The notes under the pieces: model-generated
Told to the model about the DNA's origin: nothing
Database searches by the model: none
Seen by the model: the letters and a program-made list of their open reading frames with translations, nothing else
Translations under genes and position numbers: made by a program
Part shown: positions 11,939 through 24,106 of the stretch, in pieces
Layout: each line of letters opens with the position of its first letter
Numbering within the stretch: the stretch's first letter is position 1
NCBI GenBank assembly: GCA_026008535.1
Contig: BRKX01000018.1
Coordinates: forward strand, 23,196,088-23,260,087
Direction: 5' to 3'
Origin: Perilla frutescens
Taxonomy: Eukaryota; Streptophyta; Magnoliopsida; Lamiales; Lamiaceae
DNA length: 64,000 nt

Positions 11939-12840
11939 TCGCCTCCTCTTTGACTATTTGGTCCATTTAGCCTCTCGTCTTTCTAAAATTACTCACATTG
12001 CCCCTTTTGTGGATGAAAAAGTTAACATTATTAACAAACACACACCAATATATACATTTTCCTCACACACTAGAATATTTTCACTTATTTTTCAAAAACT
12101 TTTATACAAAATTTTACAATTAACCAAAATTAAAATAAATTAATAAATTATGGTTAATAATTAATAAAATAATAAATACTCACAAATTTATTGATAAATA
12201 ATAAATTTAGAATAGTAATAATATAATATAAAAAAATAAATTTTTATAATATACATATGTATATATATATATATTGAGATAATTCATAAACTTATTTTGA
12301 AATTTGAAATTCGATGATGAATTTTACAAATAGAAATCGAATCTTCATTTATGGTGATTTAATATTTTGGAAAGGGAACAATATTTAGGAATTTCAGATT
12401 TGATTAGATTTTTATCTTCAGAAGTCCTTATATAGTGATATTAATTGATTTGTAGATTCGTTCCGTCATTGAAAATAAAGTCGAATACTTAATTGTAAAT
12501 TTGAGATACGCGGATATTAATTTTACATTAAAAAATTATAAATTATCTCAATATATATATATATATTTTAAATATTAATTTTTTCATAATAATAATAATA
12601 AAATTAGTTGGTATTTATTATTTTAATTATTAACCATAATTTATTAAGTTATTTTAATTTTGTTTAATTGTAAAATTTTGTATAAAAGCAGGTGAAAATA
12701 TTCTAGTGTGTGTGAGAAAAATGTGTGTTGGTATGTATTTGTTAATAGTGTTAACTTTTTCATCCACCAAAAGGACAGTGTGAGCTAGTTTAGAAAGTCG
12801 ATGAAATATACCAAATAGTCAAAGAGAGGCCGAACCTTAG
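11939..12840. repeat. Long foldback (inverted) repeat, MITE-like, about 0.9 kb
   Basis: Bases about 11945-12190 and the reverse complement of about 12600-12838 match closely: both contain CTTTGACTATTTGGT, GGATGAAAAAGTTAACA, CTAGAATATTTTCAC and TACAAAATTTTACAATTAA in the same order. A second inner pair (about 12241-12290 with 12525-12570, around ATTGAGATAATT) continues the symmetry, leaving a loop of about 230 bp. No ORF is convincing. No target duplication was found at the apparent ends, so the exact borders and superfamily are open. A transcript through it would fold into a very long hairpin. Confidence 0.8.
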
Positions 12841-13929
12841 AGAATAGTCGAGAGACTATGTGGCCCTTACATACACACACACACACACGTACCATATATA
12901 TTATTACATTGAGGAAGGCGCTCTATTAGAAAAATATTGAGATCAACATGAGCACATATTGTATGTTGTACTTATAGATTTGATGAAATATCGAGATAAG
13001 TTGTTTAGTGAATCATGGATAATTATAAAATAAGAATATATACATTAAAATATTGTAAGCTATAGGATTTTAGTACAATAAAATTTATAGATATTAAAAC
13101 ATTTAATTTTTTTGAAATTGTTCAAAATGAAATTTTAGGGCGTAAAGTTCATTTATAATAGAGTGCATGTATAAATATTATTAGCAAATTGTTGTCTGGT
13201 ATGGAGCATCGAACAATCCGCAAGAAAGCATATTATTTAGGAAATTTATCAATTCAAAACTAAAAAAATAGATAATCTAATGATATAAGTTTCAAATGAC
13301 GAATTCTATTGATTTAAGACTTGAAATATAGCCGTCTCTCCCTCTTGCTCTCTCAACTTTAAATGCACAAGATGAGTTATTTTCTTATGATTTTGTTTCT
13401 CTTAGTTTATTTTCTCTCTCTCCATACTATATACCTCTCTCTTAACACAAAATGTTGTCATAACACAAATACATAAATCGTAGTGTAAATGGATAAAAAT
13501 GGACAAAAGTTAGAAAAAAAAATTAAAAATGGAAAGTTTTGTGGACAATTTGGATTGTAAATCTCTCACATATCCCTGTGACACATTTGGTCCCCACATT
13601 CAATCATTAGGTAAGTGTAATTTAATATTTATTACTCACTATACAACCACTATATATATAGTTATATATATTACATTATTTTTGAGCCAAAATCAATTGT
13701 ATTTATAATAGGTACGATTATTTATAAATTTGAAATACGATTATTTATACAACTAATGCATACGATTAAGTGTAATGCCTACGATCATTTATAAAGCTTA
13801 TGCCTACTATTAAAGTTAATGCCTACCATTATTTTTTAAAAATCGCACGATTAATTTTCATAAGCTTCAGTTATTTTTTATAACATTACATATTTGCTAA
13901 AAAAATGTTAGGAAAGTGTGTTGTTCTAT
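12841..13929. other. AT-rich intergenic stretch, no gene seen
   Basis: Contains a short CA run at 12871-12888 and, at about 13700-13850, several copies of a phrase like TACGATTATTTATAA / ATGCCTAC. No ORF of note. Confidence 0.5.
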
Positions 13930-14037
13930 ACAGACCAAGGTTGTAGAATTTGCTAGGTACTAGTCAGACGATCGAGGGGTGCCTAGTGCCTAGACGGGGC
14001 CTAGTCGAGGAATTTTATAAAAATCAATTATAAGCAC

Positions 14038-14112
14038 AAACCGAATAATGGTACAATGGTTGGCTACTCTGGAAATAATATAGAGGTCCTTGGTTCGATC
14101 TTTCAAAGGTCC
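14038..14112 (+). other. tRNA-like segment (relic)
   Basis: AATGGTACAATGGTTGG resembles a tRNA A box and CTTGGTTCGATCTTTC a B box, about 40 bp apart. The stems around them do not pair well, so it is a tRNA-derived relic rather than a working tRNA. Confidence 0.4.
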
Positions 14113-14159
14113 AGAGTTCATTGTTTTTTTACAGGCTGAGAAAAAAAGCGCAAAAATAT

Positions 14160-14235
14160 AAACCTCCGCTAGGAATTGATCTAGAGACCTCACAAACTAA
14201 TAAGAACAGCTCTGCCAACTGAGCTAAAGAAAATA
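14160..14235 (-). other. tRNA-like segment (relic), minus strand
   Basis: On the minus strand TTAGCTCAGTTGGCAGAGC is a near-canonical tRNA A-box/D-arm, with a weaker B-box-like GATCAATTCC about 40 bp on. The acceptor stem is not evident. It faces the plus-strand tRNA-like segment inside the same MITE. Confidence 0.45.
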
Positions 14236-14523
14236 ATTGTAAAAATAACTCGACTAGTAATATATAACCGTATTATTGGCTGATTATACCCTATTCAGCT
14301 CGGCCAAGCACCGCCTAGTGCTTAGACAGTCGCCTGAAGTGAATTCTACAACATGGACAGACTGGGGTTTCATAGTATATTTTTATTCTTTTTTCAAGTT
14401 CTGCAATTAATGAAAAATTCTAAATACAACCTCAATTTACTCTTTGTAGTCCCCAAATAAATTAAATTATAAATATTATTTTAATAGATAATTTTACTCT
14501 TAAAATCCACAACCTAAAAAGTT

Positions 14524-15460
14524 TGTTAGTACCACAGTTATGCACTAAGTGTTCGTGTTGTTTTGTTAACGAGATATGTTCGACAATGTGTGCTTGGGTA
14601 TGTCCTTTAAGCTATTCATTCCGCTGTGCGTGAAAAGAGGAACAGTTGGCAAACTGTTCCCTCTGATGTCCCAGACAGAACCAGGGACACTTGTATATGA
14701 CAGTTTCTATAAATAGAAGATCTTGCGCGGATCCGTTCGTGGAAGGCAAGATACGTTCGATTAACTGCCTTGTGGAGTAGATACCGAGCTACTAATAAAC
14801 CTCTTGTCCAAGGAAAGTATCTACACATGTTTGGGAAGTTTACAAACCATCAATCCACTTACCGTATTGGCGACGAAGAAGATCGGCGACAATTGTGAAG
14901 TGAAGAATATAAGAAGGCCGATTCATTGTGCAATCGGTGGACGTTGTTTTAGATTCTCTTGCATATTGTTTGAGAGTCATTGTGGTTTGTGTCTCAAGTA
15001 TTTTACTAGTAGTTGTTCCTTAAAACAGTTTAATGTGATAGACTAGTTTTGAGTGTTTTCGAGTGAAACACGTGAGGGGTTTATTTAACCATTTTGTACG
15101 CAATCTCAAGAGAGATTGTAAGTTGAAGTCATGGGTAGCTAGAGGGAGTCTAGTGTCATGGTTGTAAGGGGATCTTACAGCTTTCGGCTAGCGAAAGAGT
15201 TTGTGGAGAAGAACGGGCGACATAAGGAGGGAGTCCTGTATGTGTAAGATCCCAAATACACTTTATGAAGGAGTAGCAGTTAAATCTTCAAGTTTGGGAG
15301 TAATCCCCTCAGAGTAGATTGATTAACCGAACTGGGTTACCAATCTCATGCGTACTTTACTGCCTTTTAATTTATGTTCTTACATTTGTCCCACACATAT
15401 CGTAGAACAACTAATAGCAGTATTAATTATACACTTGTGAGCACGGATTCTCATTTTTCA
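14524..15460 (+). repeat. 5' LTR of the Sirevirus-like Copia element
   Basis: Starts TGTTAGTACC and ends about TTTTTCA just before the primer-binding site. TATAAATAG at 14708-14716 is a good TATA box. Small ORFs on both strands recur in the other LTR and are not genes. Confidence 0.85.
14708..14716 (+). promoter_or_regulatory. LTR TATA box
   Basis: TATAAATAG in the 5' LTR, repeated unchanged in the 3' LTR at 23396-23404; likely start-site element for the retroelement transcript. Confidence 0.65.
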
Positions 15461-15462
15461 AT

Positions 15463-15480
15463 TGGCACCAGAGCAGGTCA
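15463..15480 (+). other. Primer-binding site
   Basis: TGGCACCAGAGCAGGTCA, a variant of the Met-tRNA-type plant Copia site (TGGTATCAGAGC), directly after the LTR. Confidence 0.6.
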
Positions 15481-15539
15481 CCTTTCTTAAGGTGTGATCG
15501 TGGGTTGTTAATTCGTGTATTTTGTGTTATTTTACCGAG

Positions 15540-17280
15540 ATGGACACAATAAAAGAAGGAGCCTTGACGGTGCGACCTCCGCTCTTGGATGGCAACAATT
15601 ATGCCTATTGGAAAGCTAGAATGACAGCTTTCATACGTTCGATTGATGAACAGGCCTGGAAGATGGTGACTAAAGGCTGGAAGCCTCCCACCAAGAAGGA
15701 TGAAAAAGGTAAAGTGGTGCTGAAGCCGGAAGAAGAATGGGAGGATGCCGACTACCATGTCATGGGGCTAAATGCCAAAGCTATGAACACTATCTTCTCT
15801 GCTGTTGACATGAATGTCTTCAAGCTCATATCCACCTATGACAAAGCCAATGATGCGTGGGATATCTTGCAGACCACGTTTGAAGGAACAAGCAGTGTTC
15901 GTGCCTCTCGAATGCAACTGCTTACCACCAGATTTGAGAACCTTCGCATGGATGAAGGTGAAAAACTTGCTGATTTCAACGCCAAGATTTGTGACATCGC
16001 TAATGAAAGCTTGGCCCTTGGAGATGTAATCTCTGAAGAAAAACTTGTGTGATCTCTGCCTAGAAGATTCGTGTACAAAGTCACGGCCATTGAAGAGGCC
16101 AAAGATGTGAGCAAGATGAAGTTACAGCAGCTGATGGGGTCCCTGCGAACATTTGAAATGGGCTGACAGATGACGAGACAGTGTAGAAGAAAAGCATATC
16201 TTTTCAGGCAGGTTCCAGTACTGATGTGCCAAACAATGTCCCTGACAAAAATGATCTTGCCAAGACAATTGCTATGCTGTCCAATAACTTCTCAAGATTT
16301 GTCAAACGATATGAGAAGTCTTCTTAAAATAACTCTACCAAAAATAAGGTTTTTAAACCTCGGAGATCAAAAGATGAAGATTCAAATGAAGACAAACATA
16401 AAGATATGAAGTGTAGAGAGTGCGGTGGTTTTGGTCACTACCAAGCCGAGTGTGCCAATACTCCTAAAAAGAAGAACAAATCATATTGTTCTACTCTCAG
16501 TGAGAGTGATGACCCTGATGATAGCGGAAGTGATGAAGAATGTCTGAGCAATCATATTGCTTTCATGACACAGTCTGTCAAAGAAACTGTGTCTGCGACT
16601 GTCCCTGACAATCAGGATGACAAGGTGTCTGAATGTAGTGATAAAGAAGAGTTCACTGAAGAATCTGCCATGGAAGTATATAAAAAACTTCATATGAGTT
16701 GGATCATGGTGGTTCAGGCTAATGAAGGGCTGATGAAAGAAAATGTCAATCTCTTGAAAGAAAGAGATAATCTTGCCACTCGTCTCAAGGAAACGCAAAG
16801 TGACTTGCTGCAGTTCAGAAACAACAGTCACTCTTAGACTGGTGAGATTCAACATCTGAAAAAGCTTGTGAAGATGATGAACTCTGGATCATCTCAGCTG
16901 GATAAGATTATTTCCAAGGGAAAGAGCCCTCAGGATCATTCGGGGCTCGGATTCAATGCTGATCATACTTATGGCGGATTCTGTCAAGGACAGACCTCTG
17001 GAACAAAAGATTCGACAATTCCAGAATCGAGAACTGAGCCAAAGAATAAACAGCAGCGAAGAAAGTCTCCTCAAAAACACGTGTTGTGTGTCATTATTGT
17101 GAGAAACCTAGTCACATTCGACCATACTGCAGAAACTTGATCAATGACTTCCGAAGGATGAAAAGAAGGGGTTTTGTAGAATCTGATCAGTTTCCCAGAA
17201 GAAATGTCCTAAACAGATCCAGGAACAACCACAGAAATTATGTGGTTCACACGACCCTCAATATTCATGCAAAAAGTAGT
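15540..17280 (+). pseudogene. Copia gag with two zinc knuckles, broken
   Basis: From ATG 15540 the UBN2-type gag domain is clear (RPPLLDGNNYAYWK, AWKMVTKGW, WDILQTTFEG). TGA at 16050-16052, a stop near 16164 with a frameshift, and others interrupt it. A first CCHC knuckle (C-R-E-C..GH..C) is at about 16409-16453, followed by an acidic Ser-rich and coiled-coil stretch (ANEGLMKENVNLLKERDNL), and a second knuckle (CHYCEKPSHIRPYC) starts at 17089. Capsid/nucleocapsid role when intact. Longer than most Copia gags, as in Sireviruses. Confidence 0.85.
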
Positions 17281-20200
17281 TGATACTTTGACAGCGGATG
17301 CTCTAGGCATATGACCGAAGATGCTAGCATGCTGAGAAACATACAAAAAGATTGTTCATATCAATCTATTACCTTTGGAGATGGTGTTAAAGGTAGAGTG
17401 CTTGGCCGGGGATGTCTAAATGTGCATGGGATGCCTAACCTGGAGGACGTGCTGCTTGTAGAAGAACTGAAAGCTAATTTAATTAGCATTAGTCAGTTGT
17501 GTGACCAAGGACTCTTGGTGCATTTCACTCAAGAAAAGTGTCTTGTCAAGAACAAAGAAAGTATCCTTCTGATAGATGGGGACAAATCAAGGGACAACTG
17601 TTATCTCCTTAATATGAAGGGGACTTACTTCAGATCCCAGCTATGTAAAGTAGATTTATGGTAAGAAAAACTTGGCCATATCAGTTTTCGAAACCTTCAG
17701 AGACTCATGAAGACTGAAGCTGTGATTGGTGTTCCAAAATTAAGCATTGATCGAGTTAAGGTATGTGGACCATGTCAAGTTGGAAAACAGATTCACACAT
17801 CTCACAAATCTATTAAAAAGATTACCACTTCAAACACCTTGGAGCTGCTGCATATGGACTTGATAGGGCCTGTCCAAACTGAGAGCATTTGACGGAAGAA
17901 GTTCATATTTGTTTATGTGAATGACTACACAAGATTCACATTGGTGGAATTCCTAAGAGATAAGATAGAGACCTTCGAGACATTCAAGAAATTGTGTCTC
18001 AAATTTGAAGTGGAGAAATGAACCAATGTTTTGAGAATAAGGAGTGATCATGGTTGTGAGTTTGAAAATACCTTCTTTAGGTGTTTCTGTGAAGAAAGAT
18101 GAATCGGACAGGAGTTCTCAGCACCAAAAACACCTCAACAAAATGGTGTTGTTGAAAGGAAAAATCGGATGCTTCAAGAGATGAGCCGAGTTATGATGAA
18201 GGCCAGATCTGTCCCTCACAACCTCTGGGCTGAAGTGGTGAATACAACCTATCATGTCATTAATCGGGTGTACTTCAGACCCAAGACGAGAGCTACTCCC
18301 TACGAATTATGGAAAGGGAAAAAGCCCAACCTAAAGTACTTTCATATTTTTGGGAGTACTTGTTACATGTTATGAGACCGAGAGCAACTTGACAAATTTT
18401 ATGCCAAAGGAGACGAATGTATGTTTCTCGGGTACTTAAGAAATAGTCGGGCCTACCGTGTTTTCAACAAAAGGACCAAAACTGTGATGGAGTCCATTAA
18501 TATTATTGTTGATGATCTGGAAGAATCTGCCACCCAGATTGATGGGGAAAGCGCTGATGCTACTATTTATGTTCCAGCATCTATTCCAGACAGTTTGGAA
18601 CACCATATGCTGAAAGAAGCAAGTAGCGAGAAACTGGATGTTCCTAAACCTTCAAAAGGCATTCAGAAGAATCACTCTGCATCCCGCATCCGATATCATC
18701 GGTGATATGAGTGAAGGAGTTCGAACAAGAGGTGTTCGAAAGAACTATCGTGAATTGATTGCTAATGTGTGTTACACCTCAACTGTGGAGCCCAAAAATG
18801 TGAAAGAAGCATTGCAAGATGAGCGATGGATTCAAGCCATGCAAGAAGAGGTATTGCAATTTGAAAGAAATGAGGTGTGGTATCTTGTTCCACGACCTGA
18901 AGAGGGAAATGTTGTCGGCACAAAGTGGATCTTCAAAAATAAAACTGATGAAGAAGGAAATATAACCAGAAATAAGGCAAGACTTGTTACCCAAGGTTAT
19001 TCTCAAGTTGAAGGAGTAGATTTCGACGAAACTTTTGCTCCAATTACTCGTCTTGAATCAGTTCGTTTGCTCCTTGCTAAGTTCAAATTATTTCAAATGG
19101 ACGTGAAGAGTGCCTTCTTGAATAGGTATTTGTCTGGAGATGTATTTGTGAGCCAACCCAAAGGCTTTGAAGACCCTCACCATCCGGAGTATGTGTACAA
19201 AATGAAGAAGGCCCTCTACGGCCTCAAACAAGCTCCTCGAGCTTGGTATGAACGGCTAACCAAGTTCCTTTTGGAGAAATGATATGTTCCGTGTGAAGCT
19301 GATCGAACTCTCTTCATCAAGAGAGAAAAATTTGATGTAATCATCGTCCAGATTTATGTCGATGATATTGTCTTTAGATCTGTCTCAAACAGAATGGTGG
19401 ACGAGTTTATGAAGGACATGACTTCTGAATTCAAAATGAGTCTTGTAGGCGAACTGACCTACTTTCTGGGGCTTCAAGTGAAGCAAAAAGATGATGAAAT
19501 CTTTGTGTCTCAAACAAAGTATGCCAGGAACTTGATCAACAAGTTTGGCTTGGATAGTTGTAGCCCAAAAAGAACACCGATGGGGACATCCTTAAAGATG
19601 TCAAAAGATGAAGCTGGTGTTTCTATTGAGCAAACCTTGTACCGGAGTATGATTGGCAGTCTGCTCTACCTTACAACAAGTAGGCCAGACATTTGCTACA
19701 GTGTGGGAGTTTGTGCTCGGTACCAATCTGATCCCAAAAAAAGTCATATGAATTCTGTCAAGCACATAATCAAGTGCATAAAAGGTACTGCTGAGTTGGG
19801 ACTTTGGTTTTCCTATGATACAAACCCTAGTTTGGTAGGATTTTACGATGCAGATTGGGTTGGTTGTACTGAAGATTGGAAAAGTACTTCTGGAGGATGT
19901 TTCTTCTTTGGAAACAACATGGTTTCATGGTTTAGTAAGAAACAGAATTCGATCTCTTTGTCTACTGCAGAAGTCGAATACATTGCGGCTAGAAGTTGTT
20001 GTACTCAACTTCTCTGGATGAAACAAATGTTGCTTGACTATGGTGTGCCACAATCTGTCCTTACCATATACTGTGACAACATGAGTTCCATAAACATTTC
20101 GAAGAATCCTGTCCAGCACTCATGAACAAAACACATAGATATTCGTCACCATTTCATCTGTGAGCTTGTTGAAGATGGATCACTTGTGATTGAATATGTT

Positions 20201-20296
20201 GGAACTGATGCCCAACTTGCGGATATCTTTACAAAGGCACTTGGAACTGCAAGGTTTGAAACACTTAGATCCTCTTTGGGTCTTTATGTTCTCTGA
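17281..20296 (+). pseudogene. Copia pol: protease, integrase, reverse transcriptase, RNase H, broken
   Basis: Domains in order: protease motif DSGCSRHMTE near 17292; integrase zinc region (GHIS..., CGPCQVGK near 17764), catalytic D in HMDLIGP, D in RSDHGCEFEN (near 18043) and E in QQNGVVERKN (near 18150); reverse transcriptase from VVGTKWIFKNK (18911) through FQMDVKSAFLN to YVDD (19354-19365); RNase H with DADWVGCTEDWKSTSGG and SLSTAEVEYIA, ending at TGA 20294-20296. At least eight stops (for example about 17281, 17662, 17890, 18019, 18373, 19280, 20123) break the frame, and a few residues are missing before FQMDVKSAF. Order protease-integrase-RT identifies Copia. Confidence 0.9.
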
Positions 20297-20687
20297 ACTT
20301 CTCCTCTGCGAGAAGCCTCTCTGTACTGTCTTGGTCAGTGATGTGTGTACAGAGAGAGTAAAATGACCAAGTTGATGTGGTCGATGCAGTGTGTGCCGAT
20401 GTATGTCTCAGACAGATGTTGGGACAGTTTGAATGGTTATTTCTCAATGGCTAGTGGATCTTTGTTTTTCGCGGTGAGTTTGGTTCCACTTCCCAAGAAC
20501 GAGAAAAGGGTGTTGTTTATGGGATGTGACAGTTATGGGAATTTTCTTTTTGAATTCTCTAATTAAGGGCATAATCTAATGTTCAAAATTTTATTAAGGT
20601 AATGAGATTTTTTTTAAAAATTCTCTCTCCTCAAAGCCTTTCTCTCTTGAACTTTCTGCTTGCAAGAGTTTTTCTCCTCAGAATCTA

Positions 20688-22801
20688 ATGGCGGACAAAT
20701 CTGAGTCATCCAAGCCTTCTCTATTCAAGAAACCTAAAATTTCTACTCAAGATTTGTGGCGGAAATTAGGGGAGCTGTCAAAACCGTTGGTGTTTGCTCT
20801 ATTTGGGTCCTGTGCCCCTGCCTCGGAACAGCAAAGTGAAGCCATTCTAGATATCCCTGCTTCTGTGTCTTTGTCTGTGGTACCTTTTGTGGAAGCAATT
20901 GTTGGATCTGTGTCTGAGACAGATTCTGTGGTTCCCCCTTCTCCTAGGGTTTCTATGGATCCTCCATCACCGTCTCTGGAGAACATTGAATTGATGGAAG
21001 CCCTGATCGCCTCTGCTGTTGGCAAAGAGTCTGCCTCAATTGAGGAATTTACTGCATCTCTTGATGCTTTGAAGTTTGTGCAAGAACCATCTGTTCTTGC
21101 CGCCGCTCCGTTGTTTAGTGACACGTCCATTGTCACTGTTCAAGTTCCCCTAGGTGAAGTATCACCTGTTGCTGCTGATGAAATCCTTGATCAAGGTTAT
21201 AGTGAAGAAGATATTGATATCTCCTTCCTCGATGAAGATTCTCCTATTCCTGAGGCTGATTCTGTTCCTCCTCAACCAAATTGAAGGGCTACCTCCTTCA
21301 AGACTCGCGGGGCCAAACGCAAGTTGGAATTGAGAGATGTTTCAGTCACCCCTCCGGTGTCTGATGATGAAGATGACACGCCCATTGCCAATTTAAAATC
21401 AAAGAAATTGACGAAAGTTGCTGTGAAGAAGGGGCCTCCTTCTAAAACCCCCATGTCTAAGAAAGTGGCTGCCAAGAAGGGGTATTCATCCAAACCCCCA
21501 AATCGATGAAGTCTTCTGGGAAAAAAGCTTCGGCTAAGAAGCCTGCTATTGTTCCTGCTCGCCGTGTTACACGGAGTTTGTCTGAGCAGAGGATGGGGTT
21601 GGTGTCGGGTCCTCGTTGCCCGCTGATGAAGCAAGCCAGAGCTCCTTCTCCCTCTGATGATAAAGCAGAGGATGTCTCTAAATCTCTCCCGGACAGATCT
21701 GATTCTGAATCTGAAGCCTATGATTCGAGTAAGTTTCTCTCTATCTTTCACCAAAGTTAGTATAAGTTGGTTGTTGGTCGCTCTCTTGTGTCTGAGCGTA
21801 AGTTGATTAAGGCTGATGTTGAGGGCACTGGAGTTATTGAAATTTTGCATGATCTGAGGTTAGAAAATTATGCCTATACTGCACCGCCTTTTGTTGCTGT
21901 TGTTGCGCATGAGTTTTATGCAAATTTATCTAAGTCCATTCGTGATGCTTCTGATGAGCATGCTTTTGTTGTATTTGTACAGGGTCATTGAATTCTCTTT
22001 TCCCTATCTATGATAAATGCGTATTTGGGACGTGAGCATGTGGTTGCTCCTGCCCCTGTGTTTGAGTTGGATGAGGTTGTTGCCGAATTGACTGGAGGCA
22101 GTTGTTGTGCTTGGCCTTCTGGCCACTCGTTGATGGCGTCAGATTTGAGCGTGAAGTATTCGATACTTCACAAGATTGATGTTCGGAATTGGATCCCCAA
22201 CACGCACAACTCCATGATTGGGAAGCCACTGGGGTTGTTGATGTTTAAGGTTGGAACTCAGGTGGAGTTCAACCTTGGTCAGCTCATCTTTGAGCATATT
22301 GTGGCTCATGTAGAGTCTTCCCGGGTTCAATAGCCGATTGGATTCCTAGAGATGATTTTCAGCTTGATCATGGATGTGCACAATGTGGTGTATGCGAAAG
22401 ATGTTTATGAGCCTGAGGCGCTGCCTCTTGTTATCAGTTAGAAGTTGTTTTCATCCCAGCATGCCCAAGATATTCCTGCCAGAGAAGAAGCTGGTGGCTC
22501 TGAAACTGTGCCACCTTCTGTCCCTCACAGATCTACTTCTGCTTTGTCTGTCACTTCTGTTTTCTTTGACAGGCACATCAAGTCTCTGGAGTGCGAAGTG
22601 CAGATGCTGAAGAGGTCCATCAGGACTTTCAAGACTCGAGAATAAGAATTGGAGTCTCTTCTGGTTGATCTACGGGCTCGGGCACTTGGCCTTGTCTCGC
22701 CATTTGATGCTGCTACTGGGCCTTCTGCTGATCAACCTTCCACCACCGCTGCTGCTCGAGCTGATGATGCAGTTGAAGATGATGATGCCTCCCCACTCTG
22801 A
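20688..22801 (+). pseudogene. Extra 3' ORF of the Sirevirus-like element (putative plant transposon protein domain)
   Basis: Begins at ATG 20688. Layout: an acidic, Ser/Pro-rich N-terminal third; a Lys-rich basic block (about 21390-21550, repeated KK motifs such as SKKVAAKKG); a globular region with EFYANL (about 21910) and INAYLG (about 22014), the pattern of the 'putative plant transposon protein' domain; and a heptad-rich segment near 22580-22640 before an acidic end at 22801. One frameshift near 21500 and about six stops (21282, 21758, 21989, 22331, 22439, 22643) break it. It sits where Sireviruses carry their env-like ORF; no membrane segment is visible, so an envelope role is not supported. 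Function unknown. Confidence 0.7.
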
Positions 22802-23198
22802 TCACTTTTGCCATTTTTGGCAACAATTAAGGGGGAGAAGAAGAAAGGAGGGAGTTGGAAGAAAGAGGGAGTGAAGGCCACTGCTGTCTGCTGCCGATAA
22901 GAGCTTCTGTGCTCTTTGTTTTTTGTTTTTGCTGAACAATTTTGTTTTGGGAAGTATGTTTTCCCATTTTATTTCTGTTGGTCTGTACTTAATATTTTTG
23001 ACTCACCAGACAATGCAGTTTTAACTGCAAAAAATAATGTTCGTGTTTGAAGGCACTCCCAGATCAGACTCAGGGAGAGTGTGCTTTGGAAATGTCCCTA
23101 ACAGTTTGTGAATATATTGTTTGCTTTGATATATTTTGATCTGCGAAGTTGATTCAAGTGTTGTGTAGATTATGATGATAATTGTCGACCATAAACGC

Positions 23199-23211
23199 CA
23201 AAGGGGGAGAT
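23199..23211 (+). other. Polypurine tract
   Basis: CAAAGGGGGAGAT immediately before the 3' LTR start TGTTAGTG; primer for plus-strand DNA synthesis. Confidence 0.8.
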
Positions 23212-24106
23212 TGTTAGTGCCACAATTATGCACTAAGTGTTCGTGTTGTTTTGTTGACGAGATATGTTCGACAATGTGTGCTTGGGTATGTCCTTTAAGC
23301 TATTCATTCCGCTGTGCGTGAAAAGAGGAACAGTTGGCAAACTGTTCCCTCTGATGTCCCAGACAGAACCAGGGACACTTGTATATGACAGTTTCTATAA
23401 ATAGAAGATCTTGCGCGGATCCGTTCGTGGAAGGCAAGATACGTTCGATTAACTGCCTTGTGGAGTAGATACCGAGCTGCTAATAAACCTCTTGTCCAAG
23501 GAAAGTATCTACACACGTTTGGGAAGTTTACAAACCATCAATCCACTTACCGTATTGGCGACGAAGAAGATCGGCGACAATTGTGAAGTGAAGAATATAA
23601 GAAGGCCGATTCATTGTGCAATCGGTGGACGTTGTTTTAGATTCTCTTGCATATTGTTTGAGAGTCATTGTGGTTTGTGTCTCAAGTATTTTACTAGTAG
23701 TTGTTCCTTAAAACAGTTCAACGTGATAGACTAGTTTTGAGTGTTTTCGAGTGAAACACGTGAGAGGTTTATTTAACCATTTTGTACGCAATCTCGGGAG
23801 AGATTGTAAGTTGAAGTCGTGGGTAGCTAGAGGGAGTCTAGTGTCACGGTTGTAAGGAGATCTTACAGCTTTCGGCTAGCGAAAGAGTTCGTGGAGAAGA
23901 ACGGGCGACATAAGGAGGGAGTCATGTATGTGAAAGATCCCAAATACACTTCATGAAGGAGTAACAGTCGAATCTTCAAATTTGGGAGCAATTCCCCCAG
24001 AATAGGTTGATTAATCGAACTGGGTTACCAATCTCGTGCGTACTTTACTGCTTTTTAATTTATGTTCTTATATCTGTCTCACACATATCGTAGAACAACT
24101 TATAGT
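23212..24106 (+). repeat. 3' LTR of the Sirevirus-like Copia element (3'-truncated)
   Basis: Matches 14524-15418 closely, then similarity stops after ACAACTTATAGTA, while the 5' LTR continues to its CA end. TATA box at 23396-23404. The terminal 45 bp or so were lost or replaced. Confidence 0.85.

Larger units (their letters stand above)
13936..14356. mobile_element. MITE-like element with inverted ends and two tRNA-like segments
   Basis: The ends are inverted: CAAGGTTGTAGAATT at the left, and CCATGTTGTAGAATTC when the right end is reverse-complemented; similarity continues inward through a CTAGTGCCTAGAC / CTAAGCACTAGGC stretch. ACAGAC flanks both sides (13930-13935, 14357-14362), a probable target duplication although 8 bp would be usual for hAT elements. 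Inside are two divergent tRNA-like segments (listed separately). No coding capacity. Confidence 0.65.
14524..24106 (+). mobile_element. Sirevirus-like Copia retrotransposon, nearly full length, inactive
   Basis: About 9.6 kb: 5' LTR (14524-15460), primer-binding site, gag with two zinc knuckles, protease, integrase, reverse transcriptase and RNase H in Copia order, then an extra ORF 3' of pol (20688-22801), polypurine tract and 3' LTR (23212-24106). The extra 3' ORF and long internal region are typical of the Sirevirus (SIRE/Maximus) lineage. The LTRs differ by roughly 30 bases by eye, nearly all transitions. Many stops and several frameshifts make it non-autonomous. The 3' LTR lacks the last 45 bp or so of the 5' LTR, so no target duplication can be tested. 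Confidence 0.9.

Noticed and set aside
14160..14235. Functional tRNA gene on the minus strand
   Set aside because: The D-arm looks good but the acceptor stem and B box are decayed, and it sits within a MITE.
14616..14828. 70-residue minus-strand ORF, present again at 23304-23516
   Set aside because: The repeat is due to the two LTRs; it crosses the LTR promoter and has no independent support.
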